Below are positions 16,101 through 25,700 of a DNA stretch of 64,000 nt, in pieces (position 1 is the stretch's first letter; every line of letters starts with the position of its first letter). The position numbers and the translations under genes were made by a program. The stretch lies in NCBI RefSeq assembly GCF_900111125.1, contig NZ_FOGE01000020.1, positions 25,585-89,584 on the forward strand. Reading direction: 5' to 3'. The notes below the pieces were generated by a model. It searched no databases and was not told the origin of the DNA. It was given only the letters and a program-made list of their open reading frames with translations. The DNA is from Sphingobium sp. YR768 (GTDB taxonomy: Bacteria > Pseudomonadota > Alphaproteobacteria > Sphingomonadales > Sphingomonadaceae).

Positions 16101-18550
16101 AGGTTGTCGGCGGCCTGGCGGGTGTAGGCCCCCTGTTCGTCACCCGACGAGGCCCGGTCCGCGACCGGCTCTGCGTAGGAATAGTCATCGAGCTGGCTGT
16201 TCTCGACCATCGCGACCACCTTCCGATCCGCGGTCGTGCCGATGGCGTAATCGGTGAACCAGCTGCGCTGCAGGTCGTCCACCGCTCGAAGCATGAACGG
16301 CCGCAGTTGCGCGTCGTCCTCAGCCGCGCCCATCGCCAACAGTGTTTCCCGGGCCATTCGAGCACGGAGGCCGACCTCCGCCATGCGAAGCGGGAAGAAG
16401 GGCGTGACGATGATGCCCGGCACGTTCCTGGACGTAGCCGTGCCAATGCGCATGATCGGAAGCCAGAGTCCTCTCCGCGCGACATCGCCACGGGCGTTCT
16501 GGCGCAGCATCGCTAGTAGGTCGCCGTATAGCCGCCCCTGCTCGATCACGGCGTCGTCGGCTGCTCCGCTCCCAGTAAGGAACGCGTTTATGGCGGAACG
16601 ATAGCTACCGCAGAACGCCTCGAACGCGGCGAAGATCGTATCGCGTGCCCCCTTCTTGACGATGTTTCGTTCCGCTAGGCGGTCCAGCTCGGCGAGGAAG
16701 CCATTGCCCTCGTCGAGCTGCGGGATGTTGGGATCGAAGAGCTGACCATCCTCATTGTCGTGGATATCATCGATGGTCCGACGGTCTGAGAGGCGGAGCG
16801 AACGCGTTCCCGACGTGCTGTCTTTCGCGGTTCGGGAAAATAGACCCGACAGCAGCATGGCCGAGTTTTCACCTTGGGGTGCAACGGCATGCAGGTGGTC
16901 CGAGAAGTTCAGTCCGATTCCTCGCGGGACGGGCGACCATACCATCTGCGTCTTGACCGCATGGCTCAGCTTGGCAGCATCAACCGCGCCTTCGGCGTCG
17001 AACGCCGTGGCGTCGACGAGGAACGCCTCGAACTTGAAGTCGGTCTCGCTGCCTTGATGGCCGCTGTCGACATCGATCTCGTCGGCCCAGTCCCTGGACC
17101 AGCAGATCCCGCAGTCGACGCGGACAAACGCCGGCAGCAGTTCGGTTAGGCCCCGATGACGGTCGCGGAGCGTCAAACACGCTTCGAGGACGTGCCTGCG
17201 CCAGAAGTCCAACTCGTTGGCCTTGGACAGCTGGATGTAGATGATCTGGCCTTCGACATTGCCGTTGACGGCTGTGATCAGGTCGAAGGCGGCATGCACG
17301 ATGCCCGCGAGCAGGTCCGAATGGTTTCTCACTTCCCGGAAGACGAACTGTTCCCACCGGCGGAGCAGCTTGCGGTCTTTCTCGATCCGCGCCCGGTGCC
17401 GTCCGAAGAGCTCGGCCTCGGCCGCGTCCGCCCCTCGGCTTTCCTCAAGCCTATCCAATACGTCTCGATCGACGTTCGTCAGCGTTCCCGCGCTTTCCTT
17501 GTCGAGATAGGCGGCGGTTGCCGCGCCCAACGGGGTCTCGCGTATTGACTTCCGCGCCTTCACCACCTTCTGGATGGATGGCCATCGCATCTTTGCGAAG
17601 TCCTGCTGGCTCGTATTCCATTCACCCGGTTCGATGTCAGCGTCGTCGAGCAAGGTTTGCCATGTCGCGAAGTCGTCGTCGTCGAGCTCTCCCTCGGCAT
17701 GGAGGAGCTGGACGCGGCCGCGGATCAACTCACGGTCGAGCGGCCGTCCCTGGTCATCGCGCAGGTATGCCACGTCGGAGACACGGTTGTAGAGGTCCGT
17801 CAGTTGAGTCGCCCAGGACTCGGGCGAGGTGATCCGGCCCCTGTCACCGGGCGGAGGAAAGTTCGCCGCTTCGGGCGGAATGCGGAATACGGTGAGGGCT
17901 TGATTGAGCGCCTTGTGGACAGTCTGCTTACCTATGCCATCGTCGAGATCGCTCATAAAGCGGGCGAACAGCGGCATATTTGTCGGGATGTCAGTGCGCA
18001 GCAGACCAGTGATCGCGTTGCGTACGTAGGTCGCCTGGCGAGGCGACAGCTCTCCGAAGTGCTTAGTCGCGCCGAACCACGCCTCGATGTCCGCCTTGAG
18101 GTGGTCGGGCGAGAGGCGGTGTATCGTCGCCGCGGTCTCGCCGAGCCTGTTAAGCGCGTCGGTCGTCACCGCCGACACGATAGCGCGGTCAGCATCCTCT
18201 CGCGCCACGTTACGCCAGTGGGTCAGCGGCTCGCTCGAAAGCCATTCGGCCGGGACTGGCCCGGCTTTCACGTCTGGGTGCACGGCAATCCTTGCGGCCG
18301 GCTCCTCCGCATGGATGTCCTCAAGGATACGGCGGGTCTGGGGTCCGTCGAAGTCGAACACCGCGAACAGGGCGGGCTCGTCCAGGCTTGCGTCGAGTGC
18401 CCTCCGCAACCGACGAACGGCGACGGCTGACACCAACTTACTGATCTTGCCGTCATCTTCGGTCGGTGCGGAGACGGGGGTCAAGTCTGCGACCATGTGG
18501 ACCGCCGAAGCAGCCATGGATCCGTGTTCTGGGATGATCTGGGTGTTCAT
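13133..18550 (-). CDS. sspH: SspH-like (DptH-type) very large ATPase of the phosphorothioation restriction module
   Basis: 1,805 residues. The C-terminal quarter is an FtsK/HerA-type motor: Walker A GETGGGKG near residue 1,575 (preceded by GPHTLIA), Walker B IYFFHDE near 1,680, then FLITQRPDKDALPGLIKANM. The first ~1,450 residues are not assigned to a domain by eye; an acidic low-complexity linker (about 1,330-1,440) separates them. DptH and SspH proteins of Dnd and Ssp restriction modules have this shape, and SspH has been reported to have DNA-nicking activity in SspABCD-SspFGH. It follows sspG by 9 nt and precedes the split methyltransferase. Assignment rests on size, motor domain and gene order. 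Confidence 0.78.
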   Translation of the reverse strand: MNTQIIPEHGSMAASAVHMVADLTPVSAPTEDDGKISKLVSAVAVRRLRRALDASLDEPALFAVFDFDGPQTRRILEDIHAEEPAARIAVHPDVKAGPVPAEWLSSEPLTHWRNVAREDADRAIVSAVTTDALNRLGETAATIHRLSPDHLKADIEAWFGATKHFGELSPRQATYVRNAITGLLRTDIPTNMPLFARFMSDLDDGIGKQTVHKALNQALTVFRIPPEAANFPPPGDRGRITSPESWATQLTDLYNRVSDVAYLRDDQGRPLDRELIRGRVQLLHAEGELDDDDFATWQTLLDDADIEPGEWNTSQQDFAKMRWPSIQKVVKARKSIRETPLGAATAAYLDKESAGTLTNVDRDVLDRLEESRGADAAEAELFGRHRARIEKDRKLLRRWEQFVFREVRNHSDLLAGIVHAAFDLITAVNGNVEGQIIYIQLSKANELDFWRRHVLEACLTLRDRHRGLTELLPAFVRVDCGICWSRDWADEIDVDSGHQGSETDFKFEAFLVDATAFDAEGAVDAAKLSHAVKTQMVWSPVPRGIGLNFSDHLHAVAPQGENSAMLLSGLFSRTAKDSTSGTRSLRLSDRRTIDDIHDNEDGQLFDPNIPQLDEGNGFLAELDRLAERNIVKKGARDTIFAAFEAFCGSYRSAINAFLTGSGAADDAVIEQGRLYGDLLAMLRQNARGDVARRGLWLPIMRIGTATSRNVPGIIVTPFFPLRMAEVGLRARMARETLLAMGAAEDDAQLRPFMLRAVDDLQRSWFTDYAIGTTADRKVVAMVENSQLDDYSYAEPVADRASSGDEQGAYTRQAADNLMKVLAEHLDLHPHNVANFSVVLYNSDSRDLPSAVAERLARRVDEDARLRCDLVIASDDRRRLRQVYAEQNVAIGRELESSGGADLTKEFLSNLRVGIGDVEKLAMSDSDNKPLDVAFLQDVFARNATSRWRPAVTPTGDWPDFDQTTRASPSRRMVQKAGENRTRLLLVSPTRPIAVQRYLDLAMEVLKTEVEDPTLRDHWEPLREISFDNEENAEIIRRAHDIADWVVTFDGIADRRLFRQNGISVIRSIPIDEARHNLVVSTKAHRRSLTMRIADMVSNVTTAMPSDEAKLARKLIDRSADLSGQIVLRAANRDQAALELIGLSLSEQLVLSSLPSAAAPLAWFFLDDFKTRLGHSAGDPVADLLLVSARDEGDGTVVTMSVVESKYVEVGGRPDAKSKSRQQTETSVDRITKRYKSTDKLNAPVHAAQLADLLVEHGSFDERDNEEDLLRWVEAIRSGSARIDVDGVSLIYVHDDDAAAPSPIIEEGFRQVFHSRPDIAKLLEDVRSGQPSKPLPAPGSATDGHQGGGIAAEDSNDPDPFVNSDAEPAGDYQSTEAAGSNFDIVDLASAIDMPAVGEPDEDAEGQASGDELSGFRPGVAEIVSGRGVPIAEVAGQDWLAATEKQLRGALKGYGMTCETAGSRLTPNSALIRFRGNDQMTTELVQKRRSTLLTSHGLEIVAIRPAKGEVVVMVARDGRVILPTLDLWKRRQLPASAPYRNTSFVLGEREDTGEILYLNLGEAFAGQPQHGPHTLIAGETGGGKGIFTANLLLDICATNSPTAARVRLVDPKAGIDYGWVEQVPHLDGPIITTPDDAIIALKELVDEMERRYAEILGPTKLPNIDAYNETVDEQKKLPRIYFFHDELADWMADKSDTQYRDAVSDYVVRLSGKARAAGIHLFLITQRPDKDALPGLIKANMGNKIALKVSNRLNSQIILDEPGAEGLLGHGHMIAKLANQPGGMIYAQAPYLSAAEATQIAQAIAKG

Positions 18551-18559
18551 GTGATCGCG

Positions 18560-20110
18560 TCAGCAATAGGGATTGCGCACGAACGCGCAGTCATCGGACA
18601 GGCGCTCGACGAAGCCGAGCATGCGGAGCCGTTCCTCGAAGATTCGCTGGTTCGACCGTAGCTGCTCGAATGGGGCGTCTTCCCCGAGCCTACGCTGGCC
18701 GACCAATGGCCCGACGACGAAGGAGTACCGAGCCCAGAGCCGTTCGAGGTGCTGCTCGAGTTCGACTGGGGCGGTGACATTGGCGAGGACGATCGCCTCG
18801 AGGAAACCGTTGCTGGCCGCATACCACCGGCCTTGACCTGGCCTTGCGACGCCCAGCCCGATCCGATCGGTCTGGGTGGCGAGCATGAGGCCAAGATGGT
18901 TTGCGTGTTTCGTCAGCGCCTCGCCCCGCATCTCCTCGATCATAGCGGCTGCGTTGATCGTCTTCGGCGCGACCGTGTGGGAGAATGCCTCCTTCAGCAT
19001 CTTCTTCCGCATCGCCACCGGATCACCAGCCTCGTCTGCATCTTTCCATTCTTGGCTTTCCGCAAACTGATCGATCACCTTGGAGATTGCCAACCGCGAC
19101 ATTTCCCGGTGAAGTTGGAACCGCTCACGCGAGACGCGACGAAGACCCGCGGCGCTGTCGGTCGCCATGTCGAGCGGAATCGGTTGCTCCGTTCGGCGGC
19201 CGAGGACTTCCGCCGAGCGTTCGATGAGGTAGCGGACGACGTGGAGACCCGTGAGCCGCATTAGCGGTTCGGCCAATTGGTCGTCGGGCAGCTGTTCGAG
19301 CGACAATAACGCGATCCAGTCCTCGGCCAAGCGATCGTAAGTCGGATGGCTCGGCAACGGCAGATATCCGATCTTGTACTGCACGGGATCGGGGTCGTGT
19401 GAGCTCGGCGGCTGGAGAAGGCGGGCGACCTTATTCCACCGGCTGCCGGCCGTGAGAAGCCGCTTCCTTACTAGTTGCTCCAGCTGCGCAGAGTGCTTGC
19501 TTCGGTTGAGCATGAGAAAAACTAGCTCGCCACCGCGCGCAAAGAATTTGCGGTCGTTGTTGATCTTGTCCCCAGCCTTCAGCCCATAGTCGGCCATCAG
19601 CATATCCACGCCACCCGGCACAAGATGCCGCGACGTGGGGCGGCGGTCGCGTTCGGGTTCGACCACGGCGGCGCGGAGCAGGTCCACAGCGTCGTGGAAT
19701 GATGAGAAGCGCTCGAACCGCTCGCGGAGGTGAGCAATCTCCTTGGGATTGCGGCCATTGAGCCACTTTTCCCACTTCGCGTCTTCCGAAAGGTCGTCAC
19801 CGCCCCGTGCGATGGCGTCCAAGGCATGATCCTGGAAAAGGACTTGGCGGAGGTGACGCCGAGTCGGTACCTGGTAGACGAATTCTTCGTGCGCGCCATC
19901 GTTGGCGGCGAAGATCGTTTCTACGTTTTTGTCCGCCGCGCGCGCCGACATGATCGCCATTGCCTCGAGTAGCAGCAGCCAGCTGGTTTGATCGTTGATG
20001 AGCCGGTGCCCCCAGATCATCTGCTCGACGTTCACTTTCCACGAGTCCGGCTGCGCCGTTTCGGGAACGTCGAAGGCCCCATCGACCTTGAAGCGTTTCG
20101 CCTGGTTCAT
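18560..20110 (-). CDS. sspG: SspG-like component of the phosphorothioation restriction module
   Basis: 516 residues from the ATG at 20,110, which overlaps the sspF stop as ATGA. I see no strong catalytic motif; the protein is mostly helical and charged (for example ERWARYSFVVGPLVGQRRLGE-like text near the C-terminus split across residues 465-490). The name rests on position between an SspF-like P-loop protein and the large SspH-like motor, the same order as DptF-DptG-DptH and SspF-SspG-SspH. An upstream in-frame extension to 20,260 exists but lacks convincing sequence. Treat the specific name as positional. Confidence 0.65.
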   Translation of the reverse strand: MNQAKRFKVDGAFDVPETAQPDSWKVNVEQMIWGHRLINDQTSWLLLLEAMAIMSARAADKNVETIFAANDGAHEEFVYQVPTRRHLRQVLFQDHALDAIARGGDDLSEDAKWEKWLNGRNPKEIAHLRERFERFSSFHDAVDLLRAAVVEPERDRRPTSRHLVPGGVDMLMADYGLKAGDKINNDRKFFARGGELVFLMLNRSKHSAQLEQLVRKRLLTAGSRWNKVARLLQPPSSHDPDPVQYKIGYLPLPSHPTYDRLAEDWIALLSLEQLPDDQLAEPLMRLTGLHVVRYLIERSAEVLGRRTEQPIPLDMATDSAAGLRRVSRERFQLHREMSRLAISKVIDQFAESQEWKDADEAGDPVAMRKKMLKEAFSHTVAPKTINAAAMIEEMRGEALTKHANHLGLMLATQTDRIGLGVARPGQGRWYAASNGFLEAIVLANVTAPVELEQHLERLWARYSFVVGPLVGQRRLGEDAPFEQLRSNQRIFEERLRMLGFVERLSDDCAFVRNPYC

Positions 20111-21909
20111 GCGACACCCAAGGGCAGAGCGGTCATCGCCAGCTTTCCGCTCTGAGGCAGGCGGACCAGGGTGACCTCGTGCGGATCGGACGGGATGAGG
20201 CCCGCGGCACCCAGCTTGGCAACGGAGCGCAGGCGGAACTGGCGCAGCTCCTCGAAACACTGCCGCGAGAAACTTGACGGAAGGCTTCCGTCCTTAATGC
20301 GGATCAGATATTCGAAGAGCAGCGGGGTGAGGTCGATGGAGTTAATCACTTCGTCGTCGCTGGAGAGTGTCAGCCGTGGACGTCCATTGAGACCGTTCGC
20401 GTCGAAATCCACGCTGAGGCGCTCCTGCGCAGACCTGCCGAGCCGGATGGGTGCGGCAGTGTCAAGGACGCGCCCCTGACGACTCTGGGTATTACCCGCA
20501 GGTCCGGTCAACCAGAGCTTATCGTCGTCGTCGGTCATCAGGCCCGTGTAGACGCGGTTGAGACCGATGATCAGATGGCGCTTGGCCTTCGTTGCGTCCG
20601 AACCTTCACCGAGATTTGCCGCGAAGCGTAGGTAGTCGCCGCCGCCTGTGAAAATGGTCAGCAGCCAGGGGTCAAGTCGTCCCTTCTCCTCCGGGAGAGT
20701 GAAAAATAGACGTCTGCGCTGATCAGCGAGCGCGTCGTGCAGCGCCGGCATGTCAACATCGGTTGGTGCCGCGCGATACTGCGCCCTTGCCTTCGCCAGT
20801 AATGGGTCGCCGAACTGAGCGTCCGCAGCCATGAACTTCTCGAATGCGTTGGCCGGCTCGCGCTCCAGCATCATCTCGTCGAAGGCGTTCAGCGTCTCTC
20901 GGCCGAGACCGAAGCTGTCGAAGACGGTAAAGGCGCGAAACTGACGGCGTTCCGTCGGCTCGAAATTGAGGCCCGACACGTTGCGATATGGGTTTACCCG
21001 CGCCGCCGCGTCGTCCTTCTGCGCGATGACGTGAGCGTCAACACACCTGATGAGGCCGCCACCTTTACCGTCACCGAGAAGGATATTCGAGCAGAGGAGA
21101 AGCAACTGGCGCACGGGCAGGTGTGTACCATTGAGTGCAGCTATTCGGATCAGTTGCGACAGTCTGAGCCGCAAGGAAGGATCTCCAGAACCCGCAAGAA
21201 TTGCAAGGTTGCGGCGGATCGGGCACGTTCCGGCCACCAAGAGCGTGCACCCATCGCAGCGGTTCCAGTCTGGGTGGTCGACAATAGCGTCGACCACCTC
21301 GCCGAACAGTGCGTCGTGAGGCTGCCGGCTCAGATTGTAGAGCCGTAGCGAGAGATCGGCCGAATCCTCGCTCTCCTCGACGAGCATCTTGCGGATTGCC
21401 TCGTCGATTGCCGGGCCGGCAGGGTGCCGGTGAGCGAACTGGCGGACGAATGCGACGAGTTGGCCATCGTTCGACGCTACGATCAGTGGAATGGCGCTGT
21501 CGCCGTTGGTCACTGACGCGGCGAAGGCGTCGTAAACCTCCGCCTTTTCGTCGTCGGTCAACTCCGCAAGATCCTTCACGACCTTGACCGTTCCTGTCCC
21601 TGGCACTTCGACGTCGAGCACCTTCTCGGTCGCCCAAGCGGTCATGTCCGCCCCCGCATCCTCAAGCGCACGGCGGCAGGTGTAGGTCTTGCCGTCGCCA
21701 GCGGTGCCGGTGAGCACGACGCTCGGCCTGTCCGATGCGGCCCACGCCTTCTCTAAAGCGTCCTTCTTGGCCGCCGTGACATGCAGGGGCTGCACGTTCT
21801 TACGCTTCGCGGTGCTCTGCACATGCTCGTCGAACTGAGCGTTCGAAGACGGTAGCGGACCATAGGACCGAAGGAAGTCCACAAGCGGGTTCTGCTTCAG
21901 CTCCGGCAT
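20107..21909 (-). CDS. sspF: SspF-like (DptF-type) P-loop NTPase of the phosphorothioation restriction module
   Basis: 600 residues from the ATG at 21,909, which shares one base with the sspD stop (TGATG); a GTG four codons upstream is an alternative. Walker A is GTAGDGKT at residues 68-75. A Cys-rich patch follows in the middle (NRCDGCTLLVAGTCPIRRNL), possibly metal binding, as seen in DptF-like proteins. The order after an SspD-like gene, and the partnership with SspG- and SspH-like genes, support the SspF assignment. In characterised systems this set acts with the phosphorothioate marks made by SspABCD to restrict unmodified phage DNA; the biochemical role of SspF itself is not evident from sequence. 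Confidence 0.75.
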   Translation of the reverse strand: MPELKQNPLVDFLRSYGPLPSSNAQFDEHVQSTAKRKNVQPLHVTAAKKDALEKAWAASDRPSVVLTGTAGDGKTYTCRRALEDAGADMTAWATEKVLDVEVPGTGTVKVVKDLAELTDDEKAEVYDAFAASVTNGDSAIPLIVASNDGQLVAFVRQFAHRHPAGPAIDEAIRKMLVEESEDSADLSLRLYNLSRQPHDALFGEVVDAIVDHPDWNRCDGCTLLVAGTCPIRRNLAILAGSGDPSLRLRLSQLIRIAALNGTHLPVRQLLLLCSNILLGDGKGGGLIRCVDAHVIAQKDDAAARVNPYRNVSGLNFEPTERRQFRAFTVFDSFGLGRETLNAFDEMMLEREPANAFEKFMAADAQFGDPLLAKARAQYRAAPTDVDMPALHDALADQRRRLFFTLPEEKGRLDPWLLTIFTGGGDYLRFAANLGEGSDATKAKRHLIIGLNRVYTGLMTDDDDKLWLTGPAGNTQSRQGRVLDTAAPIRLGRSAQERLSVDFDANGLNGRPRLTLSSDDEVINSIDLTPLLFEYLIRIKDGSLPSSFSRQCFEELRQFRLRSVAKLGAAGLIPSDPHEVTLVRLPQSGKLAMTALPLGVA

Positions 21910-22733
21910 CACAGGTGGCACACGGCGCAGCCGTCCTCCGCCTTTGCCGACACCGCCCGTCTCGGCATCCGCTCCACGTCGTCGAGCGAGCGGCCATCGA
22001 CCCAGGTATACTTCCGCCCCTTCTTCATCGTCTCGTATGCCTTCGCCTTCTCATACAGCTCGGGATGGCGTTCCTTGAGGCCCTGCCACTCGCCGATTTG
22101 CTGGTAGAAGCAGAAGTAGCAGCCCGACCGACTCCGCCATTCGTAGTATTCCGGCAGGCCGAGCCCGGCGCTGTCGAGGATTCGGCCGACCTCGGCAAGG
22201 TCGATCGCATCGTCCCGGTAGGGATACACGGGTGTGATGTTGGGCTTTTCCGATATCACAACCGGCTTGGCGCCAGCCGTGCCTGTCCCGAGGTAACCAG
22301 CGCGGTTCTCGTCAGCACGCAGGCCGATGTAAGAATAGGCGCGATCGCCGCCGATGAACCGCTCGAATGGGGCGATCTTCATGATCCGCGTGCACCACCT
22401 CGCGCGCGGGCTGGGTAGAAATCCTGCGAAGTGCTCGAACAGCGCGACGTCGAACGCCGTGCGGCCCGGCTTCTCCGCCACGTCGAACATCTCCATCGCC
22501 GAGACGCGGTGGATTTTCACCCCGATGATGTTCTCAAGCCTGTCCAGGTAGTCGATCGTCTCGGGCAGCTCGACGCCGGTGTCGGAGAACACGTACTCGA
22601 AGTTCACTTCGGGATTGCGCTGCTTCAGGTAGACGGCCAGAGCGGACGAGTCCTTGCCCCCGGACACGGGCACAATGTGCCGTGCCTCGGTATCTCTCAC
22701 CGCGTCGTCGACGTTGGTGGACAGCAAGCTCAT
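21909..22733 (-). CDS. sspD: SspD, PAPS-reductase/ATP-pyrophosphatase-like phosphorothioation protein
   Basis: 274 residues. The PP-loop SGGKDSSA at 24-31 identifies an ATP pyrophosphatase of the DndC/PAPS-reductase superfamily, which activates DNA for sulfur insertion. Cys114 (RWCTRIMKI), Cys205 and Cys208 (GCYFC) are plausible Fe-S cluster ligands as in DndC-like proteins; Cys269 and Cys272 (CAVC) sit at the extreme C-terminus. The gene is placed between sspC (ATGA overlap) and sspF (TGATG). DndC is usually nearer 500 residues; the short length and the neighbouring DUF4007 gene favour SspD over DndC. Confidence 0.87.
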   Translation of the reverse strand: MSLLSTNVDDAVRDTEARHIVPVSGGKDSSALAVYLKQRNPEVNFEYVFSDTGVELPETIDYLDRLENIIGVKIHRVSAMEMFDVAEKPGRTAFDVALFEHFAGFLPSPRARWCTRIMKIAPFERFIGGDRAYSYIGLRADENRAGYLGTGTAGAKPVVISEKPNITPVYPYRDDAIDLAEVGRILDSAGLGLPEYYEWRSRSGCYFCFYQQIGEWQGLKERHPELYEKAKAYETMKKGRKYTWVDGRSLDDVERMPRRAVSAKAEDGCAVCHL

Positions 22734-25700
22734 CTTTTTCCCCCAGCGACCTGAAGGCCGCGGATTCGACTGTCCTCCGTTTCGTCGATTTTAACAAGCA
22801 TTCTGGTGAGTTCCTCGACGCGGGCTTGAACGATCGGCCTCAGCGCCGCCGTCGGTGACTCGGTGTCGAGCGCCGCCGCCTCAATGCGTTCGCGGGCATC
22901 GCGGAGCGCGGACCTGAACTGCGCTGCTGTGCGGTCGTCCCACTTGTCGAGACTACGCTGGAGCAGTATCGAACTAAGCGTGTTGGCGAGCGACTTCGGC
23001 GAGAAGCGGCCATTCACCGTCTCGACGGCCTTCCGTAGCACCGCGCGGTCAACGATGCGCAGGTCGTCGCGCCTGTCGAGCGATGCAGCGTCGAAGCATC
23101 CCGCCCATGCGGTGACCGCCTCCAGCGGGTCGACGTCAAGGTCGGCGGAGCGAAAGCTCTCCGCGATCACCTCGACCGCATCCTGAGCGAACTGGTCGCG
23201 AAGATGGTCGATCTCCTTGCGCGCCGATTCCAGCTTCGCGATCAGGCTCGGGGAAGGACCCTTGGCGCCGAGCGCTAAAGGCAAATCTTTGAGAAGGAGT
23301 TGCACCGGGTCAGAGGAACCGCCTGCCGTCCGCAACAGTCCCTTCGCATGAGTCCCCAGCTTCTGCGAGCGTCTCGAGCCGTCCGGAACGGTGAGCAGCC
23401 AGCGTGTAAGCGCATCATGCGCGAACCGGACGAGTTCATCACTCGTCGTCGGCCGCTCGTGCGAAAAGACGTAGGCGGCCTCGGACAAGTATTCGACCAG
23501 ATCGGGTGTGGGGTCGAGGACCTGCACGCAGAACCCCTCCGGGTTCGTCACCATGTTATCGAACTGAAAGCCGAGCGTGTCAGCGACGTATCGACCGTTG
23601 TCGTAGAGCGCCATTGCGCGCGAGAAGTGCTTGAACCCCGCAGCGATAAGCAGCGGCATGACCGCCAACGGGACGCCCATCGGCGCCGAAGCAAGGGTCG
23701 AGACGAACGCGCTCAGGTCGCGGTATGCGCCACCGCTGCGGCCGGTCGGTGTGCGGAAGAAGTCGGCAATGCGGAGCCAGACTTCCTTGAAACCGGGGTC
23801 GGTGATCTGATCGGGGTCGGCGAACCGCGTCGATCCTTTGGGGCGAAGCCCCGTGTTCTCGATCACTGTTCGGTAGATTGACCCTTCCGCGCCGCGATCA
23901 CCTTCCTCGTACCCCAACCGCTCGCGACCGGAGCGTTCGAGAATGGATCCGACGACGCGGACGCGCGCAGTCTGCATCGTGCGCGACGCAGTGTTGCGCA
24001 TCAGCTGATCGTTTGCGATCTTGGGAGTCTTGTCGAACCATTGACTCAGGAGGCGCGATGCCGCCATGGGGCCTGGCCGCTCGGGCGACACGTCCAGACG
24101 CTCGCCTTGGGAATACCATGTCGCACCAGTGGCGCGCGGGTCCAGCACCCCCCGGAGGAGGGTCGCCAACTCCTCGAACGCGACCGACTGGAGTTCGTCT
24201 ATCTCGGTCGTCACCATCGGATCCGAAGCCACGAATTCTTTGTCGGCGCGGAGCGCTTCAATCGATATTAGCTCGATCGCTGCACTTTCAGCAGCGAGTG
24301 GCCTGTCGGGAATCGCGATGATCGCGTGAACGCTGGATTTCTTCGCCAGTTTTCGGGCTGCGGCGATGTCGCCCTTGCTCTCCGCAAGTACGTAGACGAT
24401 CGCGCCAGAGGCAGGGTCGCCGTCTTCGAGCAGCTCGGCCAGTTCGATGACGGATGCGTAGCGTCCCATCAGAAAGCGGTTCACGCCGAATTCGGCGTTG
24501 TGCCGTGGAGCGCGGATATGCGGCGCGGGGAAACGGTCTTCCAGAAATGCCCGGAGATCGAATGCGCTCGAGCGCCGCTCGCGTTCCTCGCGCACGCGGA
24601 TCGCGACGTCGATATCGGCGCCGTGCCAAACCGCAACGTCGTCGGTGTGCTTGCGCCAGAGCAACAGCTTGGCTTCTAGCAGTTCATCGACCGCGGCAGC
24701 GATTTCCTTGGCGGGAAGTTCCGTCTCGGCAACAGCCAGCTCGAGAACGTTACGAGGCAGGCGCCGTCGTTCGCCGCTCGTCCCAAGCTGCAGCAGGCAT
24801 GCGGCTGCGAGCAGCATTCGCTGGAGCGGGGTGTCGGCCCTTGAACGCGCGCTCTCAGTCTCGATCCAGCGCCGATATATGCCACCAATCCCCACGTCGG
24901 TCCGCATAGCGTCCGAAAATGAGGTGTAGACCACCTCGATATCGACCTTACGGGTCAGGTCAATCTCGCGCAGGAAAGAGAATAGGCTGCGCTCGTTCTG
25001 TCCGACCCGGGCGACCAGCGTCGGCAGGATTTGCAACGCTCCCGCTGTCAGCGGCCTGACATCGTCCAAGATCCCAAGCGCTTGACCACCGTCCTCGATG
25101 CCATCGAGCCACTTCCACTTGACGACCTCGTCTGCGAGGGCCTGATCAACGCGGGGCATGATTACGACACTCTCCGGAGGACGCATCTCCGAGACCACAT
25201 CCGCGATCAGGCGGTAGAACTCCTGGCTATCCTCGATCATCCGAAGCGGCCGGAATCGCCCTTCAATCTTGCGCCATTCGCTCCGTGACGTATCATTCAG
25301 ACGTGTCGCGTAGGCGAGCAGGTTCTGGTGGAGGAGCAGTGTGAGGCTCATCGTCGGCCCGGACGCGCGCGCCACCCGCTCGGCGAGACGCTGGACGACG
25401 TCCAGTTCGCTCGACCGTCCGTCGGCCACCAGCCCTTCGAGATGTCGCCCAAACTCGTCCCAGATGATCGCGACGTGATCCCAACCACCGTCGCGCATGG
25501 CCTTGCCGAAGCCCTCGACGCTCTTCGGTGGCCGGGTCATTCCAAGCGCTTCAGCGATCGCGGCGATGGGGTCGTCGATCATTCCCGAAAGGATGACGAC
25601 GTGTCCCTGAAGCGGCGCCGAGGCGCGGCTGCGTAGCGCCCCGCTGACTGCGGGGTCAACTTGGTCCGTGCGCTCCAGAACGGCCATGAGCGCGCGGCGA

